DNA from: Bergeyella porcorum
Lineage (GTDB): Bacteria > Bacteroidota > Bacteroidia > Flavobacteriales > Weeksellaceae
Assembly (NCBI RefSeq): GCF_042427575.1
Contig: NZ_JBHMFD010000002.1
Coordinates: 161,750 to 225,749 of the forward strand
Direction: 5' to 3'
Length of the DNA stretch: 64,000 bases
The position numbers and the translations under genes are program-made. The notes below the pieces were generated by a model. It saw only the letters and a list, made by a program, of their open reading frames with translations, was not told where the DNA came from and did no database searches. The first letter of the stretch is position 1, and every line of letters starts with the position of its first letter. Shown here in pieces: positions 28,101-34,513 of the stretch.

Positions 28101-28683
28101 TATGCACCCCTACGCCTAAACCTGTGGCAAAGAAAATTAGAATTAGCCAGCGTTCGTTGCCTTTTTCTTGGTATTCATTTTCCCATTTGGTAATGAACCA
28201 AAGCACCATCGCTATAAACATAGATGCCATAGAATATACCTCGCCTTCTACCGCTGAAAACCAAAAAGTATCAGAAAAAGCAAAAGCCAAAGCCCCTATA
28301 GCTCCAGAAAAAAGTATGGCAATTTCTTGATGTGCCGTTATCTCCTCAAAATCTTTATTGAGCAATCTGCGTATCAGATGGGTGATGGTCCAGAATAAAA
28401 ACAAAATGGTGAAGGCGGAAAATAAAGCCGACATCGCATTAATCACCAAACCATAATTGCCTTCATTGCCAAAAGCAAACATTGCTGCCACAGCTCCTAC
28501 GAGCTGAAACAACGCTGCCCCCGGTGCGTGGGTAACTTCCAGTTTCACAGCCGAAGAAATGTACTCTCCCGTATCCCAAAAACTAAATTTTCGCTCTATG
28601 GTAGAGAGATATATTACAAATGAGATGGCAAACAATACCCAACCTAAAATGGTATTCCAAGTCTTAAATGTCCAATTTTTCAT
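25198..28683 (-). CDS. DUF2723 family membrane protein, O-mannosyltransferase-like
   Basis: Very large membrane protein of 1161 residues. An N-terminal DUF2723 domain starts within the first transmembrane helices and has FSFWDTGEYISSAVKLEVTH near residues 33-52, which carries the acidic residues of the periplasmic catalytic loop in GT-C enzymes. About 13 hydrophobic segments follow, interrupted by a hydrophilic insert (about 350-480). A soluble region of about 480 residues ends in helical repeats resembling TPRs. DUF2723 is related to protein O-mannosyltransferases (TMEM260 in animals). Bacteroidota have general O-glycosylation of exported proteins, so this is a candidate for it, but that is inference. 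Confidence 0.82.
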   Translation of the reverse strand: MKNWTFKTWNTILGWVLFAISFVIYLSTIERKFSFWDTGEYISSAVKLEVTHAPGAALFQLVGAVAAMFAFGNEGNYGLVINAMSALFSAFTILFLFWTITHLIRRLLNKDFEEITAHQEIAILFSGAIGALAFAFSDTFWFSAVEGEVYSMASMFIAMVLWFITKWENEYQEKGNERWLILIFFATGLGVGVHMMCMLVIPAVCLIYYARNYQFTWKNFAIANLATLGVLIFVFKMIFPLIMTMFGKIEIFAVNGIGLPFHSGTVIAFILLVAGCYFMIRWARQQAKKVYQTAALSIVFMIIGFGCWLVIPIRANANPPMNLNNPDTAIGMLDYYNREQYGDWPTIYGQNYTASLDFNGMEKNEDGSYKQEKKGDEYEKDEKTGTYKKVGDRFRYVYNKEHISFLPRMFNDDKDVMANYISMYGAPDFTFNFDNPDVADNPEAMKVFDELKAKYEDGSIKVDDYLQVKNYDLIKVQRPSLMQNLDYFISFQNGYYFVRYLMWNFVGRQNDLEGHMENTRGNWISGIPFVDNALWGNQDELPAKYNNTSTVKFFFLPLLLGLLGLYFQMNRDFGRFYAILSLFVLTSVGIIFYTGVKPFEPRERDYAMVGSFYAFAIWIGLGAAAILWWLQSKVKSNAANIAFGVVLLGIPLMMGFQNYNPHDRSGRTAAYDYAYSVLNTLPKNALLFVYGDNDTYPTWAIQETERFRDDVKVINFTLFSTAWNIDQVKRRTYNAMPIPSALNHEDYGNGVNDQVYLMSPEQWQQLFGSLEAQGISSAALAEFKPYLTQDSMTVQQAVNFLKKKSEAKDAVLKTLFGESKYERFNFLPVSKFIIPVNKANAVKAGILKAEDVAKAENQIVVDYKRQSMFKSNMMLMDILANFNWERAINFSSGGIYDPENIFYLNDYLQYDGFSYKLVPIKTMEDENSDMGRVDAMSLYHTVKNYKWGNFKDLNVHFDETCTSNIISYRGAASRAAEALIQKGERAKAIEILDLASREIPVAKYNDPRSLSAMVYAYILAGQEQKGLQLAEELKKGIFTEYDYYAKLPQKEQVFVRKEMRIKPLEYSMVVGAVSNAYEKLGKKEQGYDYVVSAITPLDKRYNAFIKNLEAMGKEKAYKEADKIQNIVPFYHYIFDVMAPYDSTYGAEKLKQIETQIMRITQ

Positions 28684-28842
28684 ACAATTATTTAATATTG
28701 CGAAAATAAGACTTTTAATTCAATTCTAAAACTGATTTAAAACTACACCCTTACCGATGCCTTTTTCCCAACAAAAAACAATGACATTAATCATTATCTA
28801 CCATCCATTTTCTATAAAAGATGATGGAGCCAAAAAAAGTTG

Positions 28843-28850
28843 TACCTTTG
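28843..28850 (+). promoter_or_regulatory. -7 promoter element (TACCTTTG) for the cysteine synthase-like gene
   Basis: TACCTTTG matches TANNTTTG and lies 32 bp before the ATG at 28883; no good -33 TTTG is seen. Confidence 0.6.
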
Positions 28851-28882
28851 CGGATATTTTTTTTGAAAATTTTAAGTAAAAA

Positions 28883-29920
28883 ATGGCAAATGTTTACAAC
28901 AATATTCTGGAACTGATTGGTAATACGCCCTTGGTAAAGCTTAATCAAGTTACTGCCAATATCCCAGCGACGGTGTATGCTAAGTTGGAATCTTGCAATC
29001 CAGGACATTCTGCAAAAGATAGAATCGCTAAATATATCATAGAAAACGCCGAGAAAAAAGGCATCCTTACCCCTGAATCTGTAATTGTAGAGACCACCTC
29101 TGGTAACACGGGGTTTTCTGTGGCAATGGTCGCCATAGTGAAAGGCTACCAGTGCATCCTTGCTGTGAGCGATAAGACTAAACCCGAAAAAATAGCTTAC
29201 CTGAAAGCTCTAGGAGCAAAAGTCTATGTATGCCCTGCTAATGTGGCAGCAGATGACCCAAGGTCTTACTATGAAGTTGCCAAAAGAATTGCAGCCGAAA
29301 CGCCTAATTCTGTCTATATCAACCAATATTTTAATGAACTCAACACCGAGGCTCATTATCAAACTACAGGTAAAGAAATTTGGGAACAAACCGAAGGAAA
29401 AGTTACCCACCTTTTGGCTTGTACAGGGACAGGAGGTACGCTATCTGGCTCTGCAAAATATCTGAAAGAAAAAAATCCTAACATCAAAGTGATTGGCGTG
29501 GACGCAGATGGCTCTATATTGAAAGGATACTTTGATACAGGGAAAATCAATAAAGAAGATATTCACCCTTATCAGATTGAGGGAATGGGCAAAAACTTAA
29601 TCCCTTCCGCTCTCCTTTTTGACCAAATGGATGAGTTTGTAAGAGTGAATGATGAACAAGCAGCCTACCGAACTAGAGAAATCGCCCTAAAAGAGGCTAT
29701 AATGGGAGGCTATACCACAGGTGCTGTTACACAAGGATTATTGCAATATGCAGAGGCTAACCCACTATCAGAAAATGATGTGGTGGTGCTCATCTTCCCA
29801 GACCACGGCTCCCGATACATCAGCAAAGTGTATAGTGATGATTGGATGGCAGAACAAGGCTTTACCAATGATGATATCCACAGCTATGACTTACTCTCCA
29901 AAACAGAATATGTAAAATAG
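28883..29920 (+). CDS. PLP-dependent cysteine synthase / cystathionine beta-synthase-like enzyme
   Basis: Fold type II PLP enzyme of 345 residues that forms cysteine from O-acetylserine and sulfide, or cystathionine from serine and homocysteine. IGNTPLVKL (12-20) starts the domain. PGHSAKDR (40-47) holds the PLP lysine Lys45, TTSGNTGFS near 73-81 binds the substrate carboxylate, and GTGTGGTLSG binds the phosphate. PGxSxKDR is more like the CBS branch than classic CysK (NPxxSVKDR), but the C-terminal CBS regulatory domains are absent. I therefore leave the gene symbol open. A strong terminator follows. Confidence 0.88.
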   Translation: MANVYNNILELIGNTPLVKLNQVTANIPATVYAKLESCNPGHSAKDRIAKYIIENAEKKGILTPESVIVETTSGNTGFSVAMVAIVKGYQCILAVSDKTKPEKIAYLKALGAKVYVCPANVAADDPRSYYEVAKRIAAETPNSVYINQYFNELNTEAHYQTTGKEIWEQTEGKVTHLLACTGTGGTLSGSAKYLKEKNPNIKVIGVDADGSILKGYFDTGKINKEDIHPYQIEGMGKNLIPSALLFDQMDEFVRVNDEQAAYRTREIALKEAIMGGYTTGAVTQGLLQYAEANPLSENDVVVLIFPDHGSRYISKVYSDDWMAEQGFTNDDIHSYDLLSKTEYVK

Positions 29921-29947
29921 CTTCTTAAAAACATAAAAAAACAAAAG

Positions 29948-29986
29948 AGATTATCGCTTGATTTTTCAACGATAATCTTTTTTTTA
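29948..29986 (+). terminator. Terminator of the cysteine synthase-like gene
   Basis: Perfect 9-bp stem AGATTATCG / CGATAATCT followed by eight or more T. Confidence 0.85.
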
Positions 29987-30058
29987 ACAAATTTTTAATA
30001 ATTCCATTCCTATTTTGGCACGCATTTTACATATACTAAAACAACAAAATTTAATATT

Positions 30059-30355
30059 ATGAGCACAAAAAGAAATGGATTATTAGCTCTTTTAGGATTA
30101 GGAGCTTTAGCATATTGGAAGTATAGAAACTCCACTCCAGAAGAAAAACAAAAAGTAAAAGACCAGATTAACGCGGCTAAGGATAATGTTACCAAACTAG
30201 GTAACGACTTAAAAAGAAAAGCCAATGAAGTGGCATCACAGGTAGAAAGCAAAGCCAAAGAATTTACTCAAAAGGCGGAAAACAAAGCACAAGATGTTGC
30301 TACCAAAGTAGAGAATGAAGCTAAAAACTTGAAAGAAGAAATTCAACAAGCGTAG
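30059..30355 (+). CDS. Small YtxH-like helical protein
   Basis: Protein of 98 residues. A short hydrophobic segment near the N-terminus (LLALLGLGALAYWKY, residues 8-22) is followed by a long charged amphipathic helix with repeating KA/EA and QV/VE steps (KAKEFTQKAENKAQDVATKV). This composition resembles YtxH and LEA-like stress proteins. It is probably anchored in the membrane through the N-terminus. The function is unknown. It is monocistronic between two terminators. Confidence 0.78.
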   Translation: MSTKRNGLLALLGLGALAYWKYRNSTPEEKQKVKDQINAAKDNVTKLGNDLKRKANEVASQVESKAKEFTQKAENKAQDVATKVENEAKNLKEEIQQA

Positions 30356-30401
30356 ATTTAGCCCCATTTCATATAAATAAAGTTTAAAATTTCACATTCA
30401 A

Positions 30402-30437
30402 TAAAAAAGGTAAACCATTGGGCTTACCTTTTTTATT
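30402..30437. terminator. Bidirectional terminator between the YtxH-like gene and hisS
   Basis: Stem AAAAAAGGTAA / TTACCTTTTTT with a 10-base loop; T runs on both strands suit the two converging genes. Confidence 0.85.
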
Positions 30438-30448
30438 TTATTCACTTG

Positions 30449-31798
30449 CTAAAACCGATTCAGAAAATCCTCAATAGCAATAGTTTCTTGCTCTCCTTTT
30501 TCTAAATTCTTAACGGTGATATTCTTCTCTGCAATCTCTTGTTCACCATAAAAAATAAGATAAGGAATTCCTTTTTTCTCAGCGTAGGTAAATTGCTTTT
30601 TCAGTTTAGCATTTTCTGGATAAAGCTCACTAGCGATGCCTTTTTCTCTTAATTTTGAAATCAACTTGGTTGCTTCTAACGCTTCGTTTTCTCCATAATT
30701 AGCAAATAAATATTGCACTCCAGAATGTGTATTTTTCGGGAACAAATCCAGCTCTTCCATCACCAAGTAGATTCTATCCAACCCAAATGAAATCCCGATA
30801 CCTGGGATATTTTTTACCCCAAAGACTTCCGTTAGATTATCATATCTTCCACCACCACCTATAGACCCCATCTCTACATTCTTGGCTTTCACTTCAAAGA
30901 TGGCTCCCGTATAGTAGTCTAGCCCTCTTGCCAAAGTAATATCAAACACCAAATTTTGAACGCCCAAGGATTGGCAGGTTTTAACTACAAATTCCAGCTC
31001 TTCCACACCTTTTTTCCCTATTTCAATCTCGGAAAATCGTTCTTTTAATATGGCTAAAACCGTTTCTATATTTTGATTAGCATCAAAGAGGAAATCCACT
31101 TTTTGTATAGCTTTATCGGAAATGCCTTTTTCCTTCATCTCCTTTATCACGCCATCTTTTCCTATTTTATCCAATTTATCCAACGCCACGGTAAAATCTA
31201 TTAACTGCTCCGAAATCCCCGCATATTCTGCCAAGCCTGAAAGAATTTTCCTATTGTTGATATGGACATTCACTTCAATTCCCAATTCTGAAAAAGATTG
31301 GGTATAAAGCTGCACCAACTCTACCTCTTGCCAAAGGCTTTCGCTCCCCACCACATCTGCATCACACTGATAAAACTCTCTGAAACGCCCTTTCTGCGGA
31401 CGGTCTGCACGCCAAACAGGCTGAATCTGATAACGCTTGAATGGAAAGCTCAGCTGTCCGTGGTTCATTGCAACAAATCTGGCAAAAGGCACCGTAAGGT
31501 CATATCTCAATGCCTTTTCTGAAATCTGAGGCGTAAGCTTCTGCACCTCTTTGGCTTGCCAATTGTCATCATTCACCTTGGCTGTAAAATCACCAGAATT
31601 TAAGATTTTAAAAATCAATCGGTCGCCCTCCTCGCCGTACTTTCCCGTAAGGGTAGAAAGATTCTCAAAACTTGGCGTCTCTAATGGCTGAAAACCGAAC
31701 AACTCAAAATGGCGTTGCAAAACTTGAATAATATAGCGTCTTTTCACCACCTCCTCTGCGGTAAAATCTCTGGTTCCTTTGGCTAAACTTGGTTTCAT
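30449..31798 (-). CDS. hisS: Histidine--tRNA ligase
   Basis: Histidyl-tRNA synthetase of 449 residues. Motif 1 region FELFGFQPLETPSFE, motif 2 RPQKGRFREFYQCDADVVG with the class II Arg, the histidine-A motif LARGLDYYTGAIFEV and motif 3 GISFGLDRIYLVM are all present. The C-terminal anticodon-binding domain starts near residue 345. A TACTTTTG promoter element lies 23 bp upstream. Converges on the YtxH-like gene. Confidence 0.98.
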   Translation of the reverse strand: MKPSLAKGTRDFTAEEVVKRRYIIQVLQRHFELFGFQPLETPSFENLSTLTGKYGEEGDRLIFKILNSGDFTAKVNDDNWQAKEVQKLTPQISEKALRYDLTVPFARFVAMNHGQLSFPFKRYQIQPVWRADRPQKGRFREFYQCDADVVGSESLWQEVELVQLYTQSFSELGIEVNVHINNRKILSGLAEYAGISEQLIDFTVALDKLDKIGKDGVIKEMKEKGISDKAIQKVDFLFDANQNIETVLAILKERFSEIEIGKKGVEELEFVVKTCQSLGVQNLVFDITLARGLDYYTGAIFEVKAKNVEMGSIGGGGRYDNLTEVFGVKNIPGIGISFGLDRIYLVMEELDLFPKNTHSGVQYLFANYGENEALEATKLISKLREKGIASELYPENAKLKKQFTYAEKKGIPYLIFYGEQEIAEKNITVKNLEKGEQETIAIEDFLNRF

Positions 31799-31821
31799 CG
31801 AACTTTAAAATTTATGAAACA

Positions 31822-31829
31822 CAAAAGTA
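31822..31829 (-). promoter_or_regulatory. -7 promoter element (TACTTTTG) for hisS
   Basis: Minus-strand TACTTTTG matches TANNTTTG, 23 bp before the hisS ATG. Confidence 0.6.
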
Positions 31830-31887
31830 AGGATTTTATCATTAAGTTAAAAAACACCTCACCTTCAAAGGAGAGCAAATCTATCCA

Positions 31888-32585
31888 AAAAAAATTGCAC
31901 TTACTAATGGAATTTAGGAAGACACAATATCAATATTGTAAGTGTTGAAAGGATTTATCAATACATCCGAAAAGACAAGAAAGAAGGGGGAAATTTGTAC
32001 CAAAATCTTCGCCATCAACTCAAGCATAGAAAACGCCCTGTATCAGGCAAACGCGAGGTGATTAAAAATAAAAAAAGCATTGATTTGCGTCCAGAAATTG
32101 TTTTAAGCAATGAAGAATTTGGTCATTTTGAAGTAGATTTAATCGTCGGGGCAGAACATAAAGAAGCGATTTTGACCATCGTAGAAAGAAAGACAAAATT
32201 TTTAATAATGAGGAAGTTAAGTAGTAAAAACGCCAAAAATTTAGCCCAAGCGATGGTAGAGGCTTTGCTTCCTTATAAAGATTTTGTAAAAACCATTACA
32301 AGCGATAATGGATTGGAGTTTTATGAACATCAGTATATTAGTAAAAAATTAGAGTGTGATTTTTATTTTGCCAATCCGTATTGTTCTTGGGAGCGAGGAT
32401 TGAATGAAAATACCAATGGACTTATTCGGCAATATATTCCGAAAGACACTTATTTTGAGAAAGTTAATAAAGAAACAATAAAAGAAATACAACATAAAAT
32501 TAACCGTAGACCTAGATTAACATTGAATTTTGAGGAACCTAAAAGTTTATTCTATAAATTTGTAATCTAAAAATTGCACTTGGGG
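31888..32585 (+). mobile_element. IS30-family element, 5'-truncated
   Basis: The right end is intact: just after the transposase stop comes AAAAATTGCACTTGGGGG, the outer end of the element. The left edge at about 31890 carries AAAAATTGCACTT in the same orientation, not inverted. A proper left inverted repeat is therefore missing, and the fragment is bounded by a direct repeat of the right end. This would fit a deletion between two adjacent copies. No target duplication is visible. Confidence 0.65.
31923..32570 (+). pseudogene. IS30-family transposase, N-terminal third missing
   Basis: The frame is readable from about 31923 (HNINIVSVERIYQYIRKDKK) to the stop at 32570; a stop codon precedes it at about 31908, and only a TTG (31995) could start translation. 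The DDE integrase core is present: GHFEVDLIVGAEHKEAILTI with the first Asp, TITSDNGLEF with the second, and YCSWERGLNENTNGLIRQYIPK with the Glu. The N-terminal HTH domain of about 150 residues is lost, so transposition is unlikely unless helped in trans. Confidence 0.8.
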
Positions 32586-33205
32586 GTTGAATCTGCCGAA
32601 GAATCTATTTTTCTTTCCCTTAGACTATCAAAATTCTTTTTACTTCTGGATTTGGGAGCATTACTTGAAGGGAAAATAATAGTAGAGTATAGGGATAAAT
32701 CTATTTCAGCCTTTATGCAGACTTCTGCTAATACAGTAGCATCATACAAAGCGTTGTGGCTCTCTTTGCTACAATAGTTTACCTCATATTTTTCACAAAT
32801 TTCTTTAAGTTTTTTAGTCTTTAGATTTGGTATTCTATAGCTAAAAATGGAAAGTGTATCCACGAAATAGTAGTCGGAAACGGAGAAAGGTAAATTATAA
32901 TGTTCAAGAGTTTTTGTAAGTACGGAAAAATCAAAGTTTATTCCGTTATGAGCAATAATATAATTACCTTTTAGGATGTTATTAATTTCATCCCAGATTT
33001 CTGGAAAAGTAGGAGAATTTATTGTTTTATCAGCTGTAATGCCGTGAATTCTGGAATTTATAACATTATACTCGTTGTTAGGTGGCTGTATAAGCCACTC
33101 TTTTCGTTCCACAATTTTATTATCTCTCACTATGCAAATGCCTAATGCACAAGGAGAACTACGCTTGGCAGTAGCGGTCTCAAAATCAATGAATATAAAG
33201 TCCAC
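32567..33205 (-). CDS. DnaQ-like 3'-5' exonuclease, C-terminus replaced by IS30 end
   Basis: DEDDh exonuclease of 212 residues. Exo I is FIDFETA with Asp7 and Glu9, Exo II is HNGINFDFSVL, and Exo III is HNALYDATVLAE with the catalytic His and Asp. The catalytic domain is complete at about 165 residues. The last residues, PKCNF plus the stop codon TAG, are encoded by the right end of the IS30 element (overlap with the transposase stop is 4 bp), so the original C-terminus was cut off. The enzyme could still be active. It may have served repair or defence in this island. Confidence 0.8.
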   Translation of the reverse strand: MDFIFIDFETATAKRSSPCALGICIVRDNKIVERKEWLIQPPNNEYNVINSRIHGITADKTINSPTFPEIWDEINNILKGNYIIAHNGINFDFSVLTKTLEHYNLPFSVSDYYFVDTLSIFSYRIPNLKTKKLKEICEKYEVNYCSKESHNALYDATVLAEVCIKAEIDLSLYSTIIFPSSNAPKSRSKKNFDSLRERKIDSSADSTPKCNF

Positions 33206-33256
33206 TTTTATGGTTTTCTGTTCGCTACGAATTTACAGAAAATAAAGGAAATAGAA

Positions 33257-33281
33257 AAGCCCCACCTAATGGCGGGGCGGG
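33257..33281 (-). terminator. Probable terminator after the DUF5053 gene
   Basis: GC-rich stem GCCCC-CC / GG-GGGGC (33259-33278), followed on the minus strand by TTTTC. It lies about 30 bp after the stop codon at 33308. Confidence 0.5.
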
Positions 33282-33307
33282 GGTGTAATAAAAATCAGCA
33301 ATATGGA

Positions 33308-33568
33308 TTACTGAATATTGTAGGCTGCTTTTTTAATCCTTTCGGATAAATCTACTAAAGCTCCCTTTAAAATTTCTTTTTCTTCTGGGGTAAAATCTGC
33401 ATTAGGCTCACCATTAAAGCCTTTGCCACTCATTTTTTTTGAGAGCCACGAACGGCTTTTTTTAAAATACTGCTCGGATATTTGCCCCCAAGACACTTCC
33501 ACAATGATGTCCCAAAGTTGTTGTTTCATCGTGAGTTTTTCTTCTTGTTTTTTCGTTGTTATTTCCAT
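33308..33568 (-). CDS. DUF5053 family small protein
   Basis: Protein of 86 residues with WGQISEQYFKKSRSWLSKKM and DFTPEEKEILKGALVDLSERI, which I recognise as the DUF5053 family of Bacteroidota mobile elements. It is mostly helical, charged and probably cytoplasmic; its function is unknown. It follows a 58-residue ORF by 36 bp on the same strand, and both appear to be driven by the promoter/operator region near 33805-33860. Confidence 0.75.
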   Translation of the reverse strand: MEITTKKQEEKLTMKQQLWDIIVEVSWGQISEQYFKKSRSWLSKKMSGKGFNGEPNADFTPEEKEILKGALVDLSERIKKAAYNIQ

Positions 33569-33604
33569 AATACTTTGTTTTAACCCCTCCGTAGAGGGGA
33601 TTTG

Positions 33605-33781
33605 TTAATTTTCTTTGCTTTCCTCGTTTACTTGTTCTCTGTAATCTAAGTCCATCAATTCATCTAATAAATCTTGAATTTCACTTTCTAACATTCTAGC
33701 TCCGTTAGGGTAAGCTTTTCTGTAATTTCGAATGGTCTGTATCAACTGCCATTCTTCTGCTGTAATTTCTTGTGCTTGCAT
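33605..33781 (-). CDS. Small hypothetical protein, 58 aa
   Basis: Reads MQAQEITAEEWQLIQTIRNY, continues RKAYPNGARMLESEIQDLLD and ends VNEESKEN. It is acidic and helical, with no known domain, and is similar in style to short proteins of Bacteroidota prophages and conjugative islands. A TATTTTTG -7 element lies 24 bp upstream, overlapped by an operator-like dyad, which supports real expression. It probably forms an operon with the DUF5053 gene downstream. Confidence 0.65.
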   Translation of the reverse strand: MQAQEITAEEWQLIQTIRNYRKAYPNGARMLESEIQDLLDELMDLDYREQVNEESKEN

Positions 33782-33804
33782 ATTGTTTGATTTTTATTAC
33801 GGTA

Positions 33805-33812
33805 CAAAAATA
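33805..33812 (-). promoter_or_regulatory. -7 promoter element (TATTTTTG) of the 58-aa / DUF5053 operon
   Basis: Minus-strand TATTTTTG, 24 bp upstream of the small gene's ATG. It directly abuts the first operator-like dyad. Confidence 0.55.
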
Positions 33813-33860
33813 ATCAACATTTTTTGATTACACAAGTTTTTAATCAATTATTTTTGATTT
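33811..33860. promoter_or_regulatory. Twin operator-like dyads, TAATCAA-N6-TTGATT(A/T)
   Basis: Two inverted repeats with the same half-site and spacer length: 33811-33830 (TAATCAA / TTGATTA) and 33841-33860 (TAATCAA / TTGATTT), 30 bp centre to centre. The first overlaps the -7 element of the small operon. This is the layout expected for a dimeric HTH repressor binding on one face of the helix. Confidence 0.55.
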
Positions 33861-33870
33861 TTTTTCAAAT

Positions 33871-33897
33871 AAAAAAAGAATAGCATTAGGCTATTCT
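33871..33897 (-). terminator. Terminator after the HTH-like remnant
   Basis: Minus-strand perfect 7-bp stem GAATAGC / GCTATTC followed by seven T. Confidence 0.7.
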
Positions 33898-34240
33898 TTC
33901 GTTCATTATTTTTTTTACCTCTCGCAGGGCTTTAATTATTTTATCATAGTTTTTTTTGAGAGTTTTTTTGTACCTTTTATATAGGCACTCATATTAGATT
34001 TATCTAGTCCGCTAAAAGGTTCTAGGCCAGAAACATTGATAAAATCTAAATCTTTGAAAACTTCCTTAATTAATTCATCATAATCTTTTGCCATTTTTTC
34101 CATTTCTGCAAGATAGTATTTTCTGTTTTTTCGAAGTGAATCATCTATAAACCACATTATCGGAATGATTTGTTTATCGGGATATAATTGTGTGAGTTCA
34201 AAATATTTATTCTCAAAATTATTGAATTGCCCTATATTTT
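33898..34240 (-). pseudogene. HTH-like regulator remnant with a frameshift at an A8 run
   Basis: An ATG frame at 34157 encodes 73 residues (WFIDDSLRKNRKYYLAEMEK onward) and stops at 33936. Shifting frame by one base at a run of eight A (33950-33957) extends the protein through KIIKALREVKKIMNERIA to a stop right before the terminator. Upstream of the ATG the same frame stays open for about 28 codons (FELTQLYPDKQIIPI) with no ATG. FSGLDKSNMSAYIKGTKKLSKK resembles helices 2-4 of a Cro/CI-type HTH. It may be a decayed repressor, or be expressed by slippage at the A run. Confidence 0.5.
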
Positions 34241-34246
34241 AGAGGC

Positions 34247-34345
34247 TTTCTTCGGGAGTTCTTCGGGAATCCTTCCCAAGTCTTCCCAAAAAATGCGATT
34301 TTTGGGAAGGATTCCGCAAGGAAACTGCAAGGAAACCCGAAGAAA
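34247..34345. repeat. Nested, mutually exclusive inverted repeats
   Basis: Outer stem: TTTCTTCGGG (34247-34256) with CCCGAAGAAA (34336-34345). Inside, the right arm 34299-34315 can pair with either of two left arms: GGAATCCTTCCCAA (34266-34279, 14 bp perfect) or CTTCCCAAAAA (34282-34292, 11 bp perfect). No T run follows, so it is not a simple terminator. It may be a small non-autonomous element or a structured RNA. Confidence 0.6.
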
Positions 34346-34480
34346 AATAAAGTGAAAATTATCTTCCAACACATCATTAGGGTTTAAAATTATCTCACTT
34401 TTATTGAAAGTTTAATCAAAATAAAAATCAAGATAAAATCAAAAAGTATATTCATATCACTTTCATATCCAAAAACAGCT

Positions 34481-34488
34481 TACCTTTG
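34481..34488 (+). promoter_or_regulatory. -7 promoter element (TACCTTTG) for the MBL-fold gene
   Basis: TACCTTTG matches TANNTTTG, 25 bp before the TTG start at 34514 and 46 bp before the alternative ATG at 34535. Confidence 0.6.
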
Positions 34489-34513
34489 CCCTTGAAAATA
34501 AAGAAATTCCATT

